In this document: one piece after another, positions 41,474 through 49,828 of the stretch | How the letters are laid out: the number at the start of each line of letters is the position of its first letter | How positions within the stretch are numbered: the stretch's first letter is position 1 | From: an uncultured Latescibacterota bacterium | GTDB taxonomy: Bacteria; Latescibacterota; UBA2968; UBA8231 | DNA: 64,000 nucleotides | Assembly (NCBI GenBank): GCA_951813615.1 | Contig: OX638377.1 | Coordinates: 6,111,739-6,175,738, forward strand | Direction: 5' to 3' | Notes under the pieces: generated by a model | What the model saw: only the letters and a program-made list of their open reading frames with translations | What the model was told of the DNA's origin: nothing | The model's database searches: none | Position numbers and translations under genes: made by a program

Positions 41474-41962
41474 ATGAACACAATCAATAAATGGGCTGAG
41501 CGGGTATACGGAGAGACCGACTTCGGGCGGAGTGTGGCGACGTCGGTCTCTGGCATCGCCGGACTGCTAGTTTACCTAGTGTTCTCCGACTGGGTAATCG
41601 CGGCATTTTCGTCAATAATCACATTCCCGATAGTACGCCTTATCTCGACAAGGTTGTACGAGCATGCGACTCGCCGGGCGAAGGGACGCTTGGCACGCGA
41701 AGAAGCCGAGCGTGCATACGACCAACTAAGCGACGATGAGAAGCAAGTGGTGTTGGCCTTCGTAGAGGCGGGTGGTTGCGTTCTCACATGGGGGCAGGTG
41801 AATGAGCTGTTCGTCTCCAAAGCGAGTGTAGAGTCGCTGGTCCAGAGAGAGCTTCTTTGGCCTTCAGTGACAGTCGACGGCCGTGAGACATTTGTTCTCG
41901 ACCCAGCAATCTTTGACGTGGGCCAGGATAGCAAACGTGCGATTTCACCTCGTGCCGTGTAG
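41474..41962 (+). CDS. Small membrane protein with C-terminal winged-helix-like domain (SieB-like layout)
   Basis: 162 residues. Two hydrophobic stretches at about residues 20-55 (VSGIAGLLVYLVFSDW and VIAAFSSIITFPIVRLIS) form a membrane hairpin. A charged helix follows, and then LSDDEKQVVLAFVEAGGCVLTWGQVNELFVSKASVESLVQRELLW, a winged-helix-like module. This membrane-hairpin-plus-wing layout is that of superinfection exclusion protein B (SieB) relatives, which abort phage growth, but I rely on architecture, not residue matches. The gene starts 140 bp after the HEPN-like gene and ends 20 bp before the DUF6615 gene. Confidence 0.45.
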   Translation: MNTINKWAERVYGETDFGRSVATSVSGIAGLLVYLVFSDWVIAAFSSIITFPIVRLISTRLYEHATRRAKGRLAREEAERAYDQLSDDEKQVVLAFVEAGGCVLTWGQVNELFVSKASVESLVQRELLWPSVTVDGRETFVLDPAIFDVGQDSKRAISPRAV

Positions 41963-41982
41963 GCCACACCGAGGAATATCCG

Positions 41983-42897
41983 TTGAGTTCGAATATTGTT
42001 ACGACTTTTCTTGAACTGGGCAACGCGACATCGCACAATCTCGAGTTCTCCCATAGCAAAAACGTTTTTGTTAGCTATGGAGAAGAGACGATCACTGAAA
42101 ACAATCTCCTTGAAATCAGGCGGCGGCATCCAGATCGCGTTCACATCGAGACATTCTCCAAAGCGAAAGAGGCTAAGAGTGGTGCGGACTGGGAGTGGCA
42201 CGTTCTCGGCCAGAAGTTGACCTTGAAAATGCGAGTACAGGCCAAGCGGGTACAGCGCGACGGTAAGCTGAAGATCAAGCACAAGGTCAAGTCTTCCGGT
42301 ATGCAGCAGCGCAACCTGCTTCTAGCTAGGGCCGAGGCCGACAGAGTGAAACCACTCTACTGTATCTACTGTACCGAACCCCAGCGCTCGTTCTGGAAGA
42401 AATTGCAGCTAAGTGATGATCTTGAGGAATACCAAACCGGCTGTCTGTTGGTGGATGCCCACGACGTGTCTGTGACAACCACGAAACTAGATGAAATCGA
42501 ACATAAATGCATTCCATGGCATTACCTGTTTGAACAAGCAGGCTCCGCGCGTTGGCATTACCTGTTTGAACAAGCAAACTTAGCGCGTTGGAAGCACGAA
42601 CTCATTAAAGTTGTGCCTAGTGATGAAATGTATTCTGCTCGCGATGACATAGTGCCTTTGAGAATGGACGATTCAGGAAATGCCAGTAAAGGACGGAGGC
42701 AAGCTCCCACAATCGCCGATCTCAACAGAGGGTGGAATGATAGTTTCGACCCTACCGGCGTCACCGAAACCAATGAAGAAGACATTAAAAGGTTTCGTTT
42801 GGCAATGGGAGGGAGAACATACCTTGCAGATCAAGCGAAGATTTGGGACTGCAGGATACATCGAATGCTGGTGATCGACGTTCGGCCAGAGCGCTAA
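41983..42897 (+). CDS. DUF6615-family protein, PD-(D/E)XK-like motif
   Basis: 304 residues from a TTG preceded by GAGGAATATCC. By pattern it fits DUF6615: EETITENNLLEI, then EAKSGADWEWHV, then LKMRVQAKRV, then MQQRNLLLARAEADRVKPLYCIYC. An Asp in GADWEW (D69) followed about 17 residues later by QAK (Q86, K88) is the arrangement of the restriction-endonuclease-like fold with the Gln variant of ExK, so it may be a nuclease. A perfect 24-base core repeated with a period of 36 bases duplicates a 12-residue block (WHYLFEQA...AR) near residue 180. Its neighbours suggest a defence role. Confidence 0.65.
   Translation: MSSNIVTTFLELGNATSHNLEFSHSKNVFVSYGEETITENNLLEIRRRHPDRVHIETFSKAKEAKSGADWEWHVLGQKLTLKMRVQAKRVQRDGKLKIKHKVKSSGMQQRNLLLARAEADRVKPLYCIYCTEPQRSFWKKLQLSDDLEEYQTGCLLVDAHDVSVTTTKLDEIEHKCIPWHYLFEQAGSARWHYLFEQANLARWKHELIKVVPSDEMYSARDDIVPLRMDDSGNASKGRRQAPTIADLNRGWNDSFDPTGVTETNEEDIKRFRLAMGGRTYLADQAKIWDCRIHRMLVIDVRPER
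42517..42588 (+). repeat. In-frame 36-bp tandem duplication in the DUF6615 gene
   Basis: Two 36-base units with an identical 24-base core starting TGGCATTACCTG; the remaining 12 bases differ at several places. The product has the 12-residue block twice, so length is changed without a frameshift. Confidence 0.85.
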
Positions 42898-42985
42898 CAT
42901 GTGCATGAGACGCGAGGCCATGCGAACGGCGGAGATCAGTCGAGGCTGGCGCAAGCCGGTCCGAATAGCGAAGGCCTCCAACTCC

Positions 42986-43060
42986 CCCACGCCCACCAAA
43001 GCCTCGCCCAATACCCCCATCTATCCCTCGTCCTCGGCATTGCCCCTAAACAAGCTTAGG
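42986..43060. repeat. Diverged duplicate of the 3' end of the TIM-barrel gene
   Basis: About 75 bp aligns with 43506-43581, the last codons of the TIM-barrel gene on the minus strand, with roughly four of five bases equal. Read in the same sense it gives NAEDEG-stop and, one frame over, GVLGEALVGVG, versus NAEDEAQVRILGEALAGVG in the intact gene. The thioesterase gene lies between the two copies. Confidence 0.65.
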
Positions 43061-43068
43061 CGAAGAAA

Positions 43069-43482
43069 ATGAAAAAGATCGAGTACATAAAACCTATCTA
43101 TACGTATGAGATTGACTTTGGGCAGCACGTCAGCAACATTGCATATATCCAGTGGATGGAAGTGGGCCGTTTCAAGTTGCTGGAAGAGGTGGGGCTTCCC
43201 GTTCACGAGGTTAAACAGAAAGGCTTCATTCCGGCCTTAATACGAACCGAAATCCGCTATAAGAAGCCTTTGTTCCTAGGTGATGAGGTCAGGGTGGTTT
43301 TGTGGATATCGGAGCTGAAAAACGCGTCAGCTACGATACGCTTTGAGTTTTATAACCAACTGAACGATATGGTGGCAGAAGGGGAACAAGGAGGGTTATT
43401 CATTAAGGTGGATAGCCAGCGGCCGCATAAGCTATCAGCGTCGGACCGCGCACGATTTGAGCCTTACGTTGCAAAGGGTTAG
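43069..43482 (+). CDS. Hotdog-fold acyl-CoA thioesterase (4HBT type)
   Basis: 137 residues with the 4-hydroxybenzoyl-CoA thioesterase signature IDFGQHVSNIAYIQWMEVGRFKLLEEVG, where D16 is the catalytic acid and H20 and N23 are the usual neighbours. PLFLGDEVRVVLWI and FEFYNQ complete the fold. It hydrolyses an acyl-CoA, chain length unknown. It is oriented opposite to the following operon and flanked by two copies of that operon's 3' end, as if inserted there. Confidence 0.9.
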   Translation: MKKIEYIKPIYTYEIDFGQHVSNIAYIQWMEVGRFKLLEEVGLPVHEVKQKGFIPALIRTEIRYKKPLFLGDEVRVVLWISELKNASATIRFEFYNQLNDMVAEGEQGGLFIKVDSQRPHKLSASDRARFEPYVAKG

Positions 43483-43515
43483 AACCGGCTGGTCCCTCGT
43501 CCCTAGGAGGCGACC

Positions 43516-44874
43516 TCACCCCACCCCCGCCAAGGCCTCGCCCAATATCCGCACCTGCGCCTCGTCCTCGGCATTGACCGTAAACAAACACCCGTCGCAC
43601 CCGTGTACAGCCACCGCCTCGCCCAAAGCCCGCACCAGTTCGGGGGCCGCTCCCGCTGAAAGGGGCGGATACAGCGGCACCGTCCCACTGGTCTGCGCTT
43701 TTAAGCGGGCCACTTCACGCTCGTATAGGGCGGCGATGGGCAAAGGCCCTTCCACTACTCCCGCCGCAGTCTCCGGCAAATCCAGATCCTCCACCCCGAA
43801 CATGCGCCACACCAGCGCCAATACCTCGCTTTCGTCCAGCCCTTGAGCGTGCCGGCACAAAGCCGCCGTCCACTCCCGCGCCAAGTTGGTCACCCCGGTC
43901 GCCCAACCCACCACGCCTCCGTGCGAACTCCCCCCCGTGAGAAAATCCGTCGCCTCTTCCCACTTGCCGTACCAGTGCCCGCCCAACAGCCCAGTGGAGG
44001 CAGGAAACACATCGCTGCCAAAGACCTTATCGCGGCCCCCGGCCTCCTGCACAGCGGCGCGAAATTCCCCCATGCGCTCGGCTAGTATATGGGCGCGGAA
44101 TTGGACCCAATCGAGCACGGCTCCATCCTGAGCCAACAACCCAAAAAAGTCCATCAAACCCGGACGCCCCGCAGCCAAGGCCCGCACTTCGGACACAGTC
44201 AATTGTCCTAAGCGCTGGCGCAGAGCCAGCACACCGCGCCGCATGGCCGCAAAATCGTAGCCCAAACGGACGGCTTCGTCCTGGCAGTTGGCACAGCCGC
44301 AGGCCATTAGGCTATGTACATTGGCCGGGGCCGGATAGCGAGCGTGATCCACATCAAAGCCATCGATAGCATAGCGCTGAATCACTTCGACCAAGCAGTC
44401 GCGCGTCCACTCGTTGACCGCCTTGCGACTCGGACACAGGCCAATGCCCCACTCCTGATAGCGCCGATCCAATGGCCACCCCTCTAGGTCGCGCAGGGCA
44501 AATTCGGGATAGACCTCGCCGCCGTAGCTCCACAAGCCGATGTGCCCCCAAACTTCAATCCCCGTGCTTTTGCACGCTTCGATGACGCGCTGCAAGGGCG
44601 CGTCGTCAAAGCCGCTGATAATCCCCGCTACCGGAGGGTAGATGCCCTCCGCGCCGCGCGGCCAAGCATCGAGACGCTGACGCCAGTCCTCAAAAGGCCC
44701 CCGCTGGGCCAACTCCGCTGAGGCACTGAAACCCGAGGTATGGCACACCGGACTTTCGGGCATAATCGTCGTCAGGCCGACGGCGTCCTTGAGCTTTTGT
44801 AGGGACTCGGGATGCTGGGCCACGTATTCTGTCTGGCAAAACCAGATGCGGCGCGATTTATGAGTGGAAGTCAT
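43516..44874 (-). CDS. TIM-barrel glycoside-hydrolase-like protein
   Basis: 452 residues, starting at the ATG that overlaps the Nudix stop (ATGA). Barrel blocks: GIYPPVAGIISGFDDAPLQRVIEACKSTGIEVWGHIGLW, GIGLCPSRKAVNEWTRDCLVEVIQRYAIDGFDVDHARYP (acidic residues at a strand end, as in clan GH-A relatives), CGCANCQDEAVRLGYD, and DKVFGSDVFPAS. This is the style of uncharacterised 'glycosyl-hydrolase-like' families found with sugar catabolism genes. No signal peptide. It is the last gene of the M81 peptidase, Nudix, TIM-barrel operon. A partial copy of its 3' end lies beyond the thioesterase gene. Confidence 0.7.
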   Translation of the reverse strand: MTSTHKSRRIWFCQTEYVAQHPESLQKLKDAVGLTTIMPESPVCHTSGFSASAELAQRGPFEDWRQRLDAWPRGAEGIYPPVAGIISGFDDAPLQRVIEACKSTGIEVWGHIGLWSYGGEVYPEFALRDLEGWPLDRRYQEWGIGLCPSRKAVNEWTRDCLVEVIQRYAIDGFDVDHARYPAPANVHSLMACGCANCQDEAVRLGYDFAAMRRGVLALRQRLGQLTVSEVRALAAGRPGLMDFFGLLAQDGAVLDWVQFRAHILAERMGEFRAAVQEAGGRDKVFGSDVFPASTGLLGGHWYGKWEEATDFLTGGSSHGGVVGWATGVTNLAREWTAALCRHAQGLDESEVLALVWRMFGVEDLDLPETAAGVVEGPLPIAALYEREVARLKAQTSGTVPLYPPLSAGAAPELVRALGEAVAVHGCDGCLFTVNAEDEAQVRILGEALAGVG

Positions 44875-45470
44875 ACGTTGTCTGGCTCCATCCAAGCGAC
44901 TAATTGGCGCACAATGCGAAAGGTTATTCCCCACAACAGCGGGCGGTTCGGCCCCAACAGGTCGAGTGCTGGAAATGCCCGTTCTTTGCCGCGACGTCGC
45001 AGCCGGTACTGGGTCCGCTTACCGGGATCACGCAATTGGTCGGCCCCCGCCCAGAAGGCCGACTCGATCTCGTGGTTGAGGGTCAAGACCGCTGGCGTCG
45101 CCAATCGATAGACGAAACCAGATACCACCACCGGCAACATATACCCGGTCAAGTCGTCGAGCCGGCCCCAATACTCTGCCCCGGACAGATCGAGTCCAAC
45201 CTCCTCCAAAGTCTCGCGCTCGGCCGCGGCTCGCGGCGATGGGTCGTCTGCCTCAATGCGCCCACCGGGAAAGGCGATGTGCCCCGACCAAGGATCGTCC
45301 GGGTGCTGGGCGCGTTCTATAAAGAGCAACTGCAAGCCCTCCGACGTCGGCCCCAAGACCACGGCCACTGCCGCCCGCGTCTTGTCCGTAGAGCCTACCA
45401 AGTAGGGCTGGTGCTGGGCGAGTCCCACCTGTACCGCAGCCCAAGTGCCTAAATCCACGACCGCTTCCAA
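44871..45470 (-). CDS. Nudix hydrolase (CoA pyrophosphatase-like)
   Basis: 199 residues. The Nudix box is complete: GGRIEADD...AAERETLEEVGL (Gly-Gly, Arg-Glu, Glu-Glu). The preceding LLFIERAQHPDDPWSGHIAFPGGR is the block typical of the NudL/CoA-diphosphatase branch. It should split a nucleotide diphosphate conjugate such as CoA. It begins 3 bp after the M81 gene and overlaps the TIM-barrel gene, so the three are one transcription unit. Confidence 0.9.
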   Translation of the reverse strand: MEAVVDLGTWAAVQVGLAQHQPYLVGSTDKTRAAVAVVLGPTSEGLQLLFIERAQHPDDPWSGHIAFPGGRIEADDPSPRAAAERETLEEVGLDLSGAEYWGRLDDLTGYMLPVVVSGFVYRLATPAVLTLNHEIESAFWAGADQLRDPGKRTQYRLRRRGKERAFPALDLLGPNRPLLWGITFRIVRQLVAWMEPDNV

Positions 45471-45473
45471 TCG

Positions 45474-46937
45474 CTAAATGTCATCAAAAGGATAGAGTTT
45501 GCGGCCCAGCCGCTTAAAGGCCAGCTTGGCATCGGCTGGGTCGTGTACCGACGGTTCGGAGATCACTTGGATCTGGCCGGCCCACGGCTCAAAACCAGCG
45601 CGGAAGTGGGCCGCGGACTTGACGCCGACATAGCGCATCTGCTTTGGGTCCAAACCCAAGGTGCGGGAAAACGCCGTACAAAAGGGTTGCTCGCGCTTGT
45701 TCACCAATAGCACGTGGACGCCGCCTTGGCGGATGTGGGCCGAGGGCCCCATGGTGCCATCTAAGCCGGCGTACATCGGCCCGTCGTAGCGAAAGCTGCC
45801 GTCGCTCAAGGCCACTACCTCGGCTCGCATGGAGCAAGGCTCGCCTTGCAACGGGGACGCCTTGCCGCCCACCTCTAAATCGAGCACCGCACCGACGCCT
45901 GCTTGGTGACAAGCGGCCACCGCTTCGGGATCGACGATGTACAGCACGCAGGCGTCTTGCAGATCGGCTGCTAAAAAAGTCTGCAACAGCCCGGTGCTGT
46001 CGCCGGGCGAACCGCCGCCGGTATTGTCGTTGCGGTCGGCTAGGACTACGGGGTAATGCCCTGCCTTGTCGGCCGCTTGCAGGGCTTCTGCGGTAGAGGG
46101 CATGGGTGCCTGCCAATCGGCCCGGCGCTCCCAGAGCCAAGCGGCCAACTCGTCGGCGCAGGATTGAGCTAGGACAGGGTCGTTGTCGGTGGCGATGTAC
46201 ACGGAAGCGCCCATATCGGGGATGTCGGCTAGGGGGAAACAGGTGGCTATGGAGCCGCAGATCACGCCGGGCCGCGCCTCAATGCGGTGCAGGTATTCGA
46301 TGGCTTGGCGCATGGGCGGATGGGCCGTCACTTGGTTCATGCCCCAGACTAGCGGCAGTTGGTGCAAGGCCATGGTCGGCCGCACGCCTTCCCGCACCAT
46401 GCGCATCAGCACGTCGGCGCACTCGCGGCCCCTCGGTGCCATATCGACCTCTGGATAGGTCTCCCGCCCAATCAGGACATCGGCGGTCTCGATCATGGCG
46501 TGGGAGACATTGGAGTGGATATCCAATTGCCCGACGAGGGGCATATCCGGGCCGACCAAACCGCGCACTGCGGCGAGGATATGTCCTTCGGCATCGTCAA
46601 TGCCCTCGGCTACCATGGCCCCGTGCAATTCCAATAAAACCCCGTCGATAGCACCCGCGGCCTCGATGCCGTCGACCAGTTCGCCTACAAGCCGATCGAA
46701 AATGGGGCGGGGCGTCGGAGCGCTGGGAAAAGCCTCGGCCAACATCGTCGGCACTGCTTCAAAGCCGTGCGCCTCGGCTCCTTCGATAAACCCGCCGATC
46801 GGCGTATTGACTCCGGTAAAGCGCTCGACGATTGCCGCTCCGTGGAGATAGCTGCGCTCCCGGAAACTGTCCAGCGTGGTGGCTACGTTCGTAAAGGTGC
46901 TGCTCTCGTGGGAAATGCCTCCGATGGCTACGCGCAT
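45474..46937 (-). CDS. M81-family metallopeptidase (MlrC/microcystinase C-like)
   Basis: 487 residues. Start block MRVAIGGISHESSTFTN, metal region LLELHGAMVAEGIDDAEG and GQLDIHSNVSHAMI with Asp and His ligands, YPEVDMAPRG, and a C-terminal half with DRNDNTGGGSPGDST, all as in MlrC. MlrC opens linear microcystin fragments; most relatives act on unknown peptides or amides. AAGGAGCAG precedes the ATG. It heads the M81-Nudix-TIM-barrel operon. Confidence 0.92.
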   Translation of the reverse strand: MRVAIGGISHESSTFTNVATTLDSFRERSYLHGAAIVERFTGVNTPIGGFIEGAEAHGFEAVPTMLAEAFPSAPTPRPIFDRLVGELVDGIEAAGAIDGVLLELHGAMVAEGIDDAEGHILAAVRGLVGPDMPLVGQLDIHSNVSHAMIETADVLIGRETYPEVDMAPRGRECADVLMRMVREGVRPTMALHQLPLVWGMNQVTAHPPMRQAIEYLHRIEARPGVICGSIATCFPLADIPDMGASVYIATDNDPVLAQSCADELAAWLWERRADWQAPMPSTAEALQAADKAGHYPVVLADRNDNTGGGSPGDSTGLLQTFLAADLQDACVLYIVDPEAVAACHQAGVGAVLDLEVGGKASPLQGEPCSMRAEVVALSDGSFRYDGPMYAGLDGTMGPSAHIRQGGVHVLLVNKREQPFCTAFSRTLGLDPKQMRYVGVKSAAHFRAGFEPWAGQIQVISEPSVHDPADAKLAFKRLGRKLYPFDDI

Positions 46938-46957
46938 CTGCTGCTCCTTTCAGTTTT

Positions 46958-47037
46958 TTGCTCGTCTCGGTTACTTCGACTCCGACAGGCGGGCGAAGAC
47001 TTCGCCTGCCGTCATGGCCTCAATGTACCGCCACTTG
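46958..47037. repeat. Diverged duplicate of the 3' end of the DUF167 gene
   Basis: This 80-bp stretch matches 49507-49586 at 69 of 80 bases by my alignment. Read on the minus strand it keeps a frame for IEAMTAGEVFARLSESK-stop, against IEDMTAGEVFVRLSESK-stop in the DUF167 gene. The TonB receptor gene lies between the copies. Confidence 0.8.
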
Positions 47038-47111
47038 AACTGATATATTTTTTCACGAATTTATGAATATAGGGCTTTAATACTTCTAAAGGCATTAAGG
47101 AGCAATAATTT

Positions 47112-49487
47112 ATGTGCAAGGTGGTTTATATGTCGATCTTGGCGGCTTTATTGGTCGCCCGCCCTCTAACAGCCCAGACGGAGGCCAGCCTGAGTGGCGA
47201 GGTAACTGACGAGACTACCAGCGAGCCGCTGGTCGGAGCCACTATTCGCCTCGTAGGTACCTTGCTGGGGGCCTCCACGGATATGAACGGTCAGTTTCTG
47301 TTGCCCATCGTGCCTCCGGGTGCCTACCAAGTGGAAATCAGTCTGATCGGTTATTCTACCTTCACCGATACCGTGCAGGTGGCCCTTAAAGAGAAGGCCC
47401 GCTTGGTCGTCGCCCTGACCCCCAGTCCTTTGCATATGGGCGAAATGCTGATTCATGGCGAACGGGCCTTATCGGCGGCCTCCTCGCGGGCCGTGCGCCA
47501 ATTCGACCTGCACATCCGGCCCAATCGCACGGCCCATCAGATGTTGCAACTGATGCCGGGCCTCATCATTGCCCAGCACGCTGGCGGTGGTAAAGCCGAA
47601 CAGATCTTTCTACGCGGTTTTGACGCCGACCACGGCACTGATGTAGCCATCTCGGTAGACGGGGTCCCCGTGAATATGGTCTCCCACGGCCATGGGCAAG
47701 GCTACGCCGACATGCACTTCCTCATTCCCGAAGTAGTCGAGAGCTTGGACGTCAAGAAAGGGCCTTACTTCGCCGAATTTGGCAATCTGGCTACCGCTGG
47801 GGCCATCGCCTACCACACCCGCGACCGTCTCGACGACAATGCCATTCACCTCAAAGGGGGTGGTTTTAATACGGCCCAGTACACCATGCTCTACCAGATC
47901 CCGCTAGCCGGTCCCGAGCAAAGTGCCTATTTTGCAGGCAAGTACTACCGCACCGACGGCCCGGTCAAGCAGCCTCAGGGCCTACAGCGACTCAATGTCT
48001 TCGGCAAGTACCATACTCGTCTTTCCGACCGATCCACCTTCACCCTGACCACCAGCGGGTTCAGTTCGGCTTGGGATGCCTCTGGGCAGATTCCCCAACG
48101 GGCAATAGAACAGGGCCTCATCGACCGCTGGGGGGCCATTGATGATTTGGAGGGTGGCACCACCGGCCGCCAAGATGTCCAAGTCAACTTCCACGTCCAA
48201 GGGATGGACGCCCACGCCTTCGACCTACAGGCGTATTTGATCAACTACCAGTTCAAACTGTTTTCCAATTTCACCTTCTTCCTCGAAGATCCCGAGCACG
48301 ACGACACTATAGAACAGACCGATATCCGTCGGGTCGCTGGGATTAACAGCGACTATACCTTCCACCACTACTGGGGCCCATACCTAGCCCATACGACGAT
48401 GGGGGGCGGCCTGCGCGCCGATAATGCAGCCGTGGGTTTATGGAAAAGCCCCGACCGCCAACGTCTCGCACCGCTGGTCGAGGCCGATGTGGTGGAGCGC
48501 AACCTGTTTTTGTGGGCCCAAGAGGAGATTGTCCTCACCCCACACCTACAACTGGTGCTGGGGCTACGCGGCGATTATTTTACCTTCAATGTTGACGACC
48601 ATCTCGAAGGGCAGCTCAGCGAGCTACCTCACGCTTCGGGCTTTGCCCAAGCCTCCATACTCAGCCCGAAAGCGTCCCTAGTGTACAGCCCCATCCACGC
48701 CCTAGACCTTTTTGCCAATTTTGGCACCGGGTTTCACTCCAACGACGCTCGCAACAACGTCATCGACGCCCGCGCCGCGCAGATTCGTCGGGCCATGCGG
48801 CGCGATGGGCGCAGCGAGGCCGCCGTTGCCGCCGAGTTAGCGCAGCGGAACATTGATCCGGGACACCTTGAAGAAGGGACTTTACCTCGGGCTGTGGGGG
48901 CCGAAACCGGTCTGCGGACCCGCTTGTTCGACCGGTTGAGCTTGGGAGCAGCGCTGTGGTGGATGGACTTGGAGAGCGAATTCGTCTTTGTCGGCGATGC
49001 TGGCACCACCGAAGCCAGCGGGGAAACTCGGCGGGTGGGGCTGGACCTAGAGGCCCGTCTCCAACTGAGCTCTTGGCTGTGGGCTGATGCCGACCTCAAT
49101 TTTTCCCGAGGTAGAGCGATGGACGAACCCGAGGGTGCCGATGAAATTCCGCTGGCCCCCACCGGAACCTCTACTGGTGGCTTGACTTGGCGTCACCCCA
49201 ATGGCTTGGAAGGCAGCTTGCGCTACCGCCATATCGGCGACCGGCCCGCCAACGAGGACGGCAGTGTCACGGCTACGGGTTATACTGTCGTCGATTTCAG
49301 CGGTGCCTATCAGCGAGGGGCCTGGCGGTTTAATTTGGGCGTAGAAAACGTGCTTGATACAACGTGGAACGAGGCGCAATTCGACACGGAATCGCGGCTG
49401 CGAGACGAAAAGGAACCTGTTTCAGAGATCCACTTCACCCCGGGAAATCCTCTCAATATGCGGTTGGGGGTGAGTTTGCTGTTTTAA
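47112..49487 (+). CDS. TonB-dependent receptor with carboxypeptidase-regulatory-like N-domain
   Basis: 791 residues. Signal peptide at 1-21 (VYMSILAALLVARPLTAQ). Residues about 25-105 form a carboxypeptidase-regulatory-like beta domain (GEVTDETTSEPLVGATIRLVGT). The plug at about 130-235 includes PGLIIAQHAGG, IFLRGFDADHGTDVAISVDGVPVN and a His-rich SHGHGQGYADMH. A 22-strand barrel follows and ends in the aromatic Phe of MRLGVSLLF. It takes up a siderophore, metal complex or sugar; the His-rich plug loop hints at a metal-linked substrate. AAGGAG precedes the ATG. The gene is flanked by two copies of the 3' end of the neighbouring DUF167 gene. Confidence 0.93.
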   Translation: MCKVVYMSILAALLVARPLTAQTEASLSGEVTDETTSEPLVGATIRLVGTLLGASTDMNGQFLLPIVPPGAYQVEISLIGYSTFTDTVQVALKEKARLVVALTPSPLHMGEMLIHGERALSAASSRAVRQFDLHIRPNRTAHQMLQLMPGLIIAQHAGGGKAEQIFLRGFDADHGTDVAISVDGVPVNMVSHGHGQGYADMHFLIPEVVESLDVKKGPYFAEFGNLATAGAIAYHTRDRLDDNAIHLKGGGFNTAQYTMLYQIPLAGPEQSAYFAGKYYRTDGPVKQPQGLQRLNVFGKYHTRLSDRSTFTLTTSGFSSAWDASGQIPQRAIEQGLIDRWGAIDDLEGGTTGRQDVQVNFHVQGMDAHAFDLQAYLINYQFKLFSNFTFFLEDPEHDDTIEQTDIRRVAGINSDYTFHHYWGPYLAHTTMGGGLRADNAAVGLWKSPDRQRLAPLVEADVVERNLFLWAQEEIVLTPHLQLVLGLRGDYFTFNVDDHLEGQLSELPHASGFAQASILSPKASLVYSPIHALDLFANFGTGFHSNDARNNVIDARAAQIRRAMRRDGRSEAAVAAELAQRNIDPGHLEEGTLPRAVGAETGLRTRLFDRLSLGAALWWMDLESEFVFVGDAGTTEASGETRRVGLDLEARLQLSSWLWADADLNFSRGRAMDEPEGADEIPLAPTGTSTGGLTWRHPNGLEGSLRYRHIGDRPANEDGSVTATGYTVVDFSGAYQRGAWRFNLGVENVLDTTWNEAQFDTESRLRDEKEPVSEIHFTPGNPLNMRLGVSLLF

Positions 49488-49519
49488 GGAAAGCTGCGCT
49501 CTCTTCTTGCTCGTCCCTG

Positions 49520-49780
49520 TCACTTCGATTCTGACAGGCGGACGAAGACTTCGCCTGCCGTCATGTCCTCAATGCGCAGCCGCTTGTCCCGCGCCTTGTG
49601 TCCCCGCACAATGTGGACTCTGCGCTTGGCGACCTTGAGCTGCTTCGCCAGCAGGGCCACCACCGCGTCGTTGGCTTTGCCGCCCTCTGGGGCCGCTGTT
49701 ACCCGCGCAGTTACTCTGTCGCCGTCGATTTCGACGCTGTTGCGCCCGGCTTTTGGCTGCACTCTGATGTTGAATTCCAT
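49520..49780 (-). CDS. DUF167 (YggU-family) protein
   Basis: 86 residues from the inner ATG (MEFNIRVQPKAG); ten further codons upstream are open. The family signature APEGGKANDAVVALLAKQLKVAKRRVHIVRG is intact. The function is unknown; YggU-type proteins are small conserved soluble proteins. The tail MTAGEVFVRLSESK extends past the usual family end and is the part duplicated at 46.96 kb. The PhyH gene upstream ends 49 bp away on the same strand. Confidence 0.88.
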   Translation of the reverse strand: MEFNIRVQPKAGRNSVEIDGDRVTARVTAAPEGGKANDAVVALLAKQLKVAKRRVHIVRGHKARDKRLRIEDMTAGEVFVRLSESK

Positions 49781-49828
49781 AAAAGCACGAGAAGGTTGAC
49801 AAGTATTCACCGTTTCATCGGACTATTT

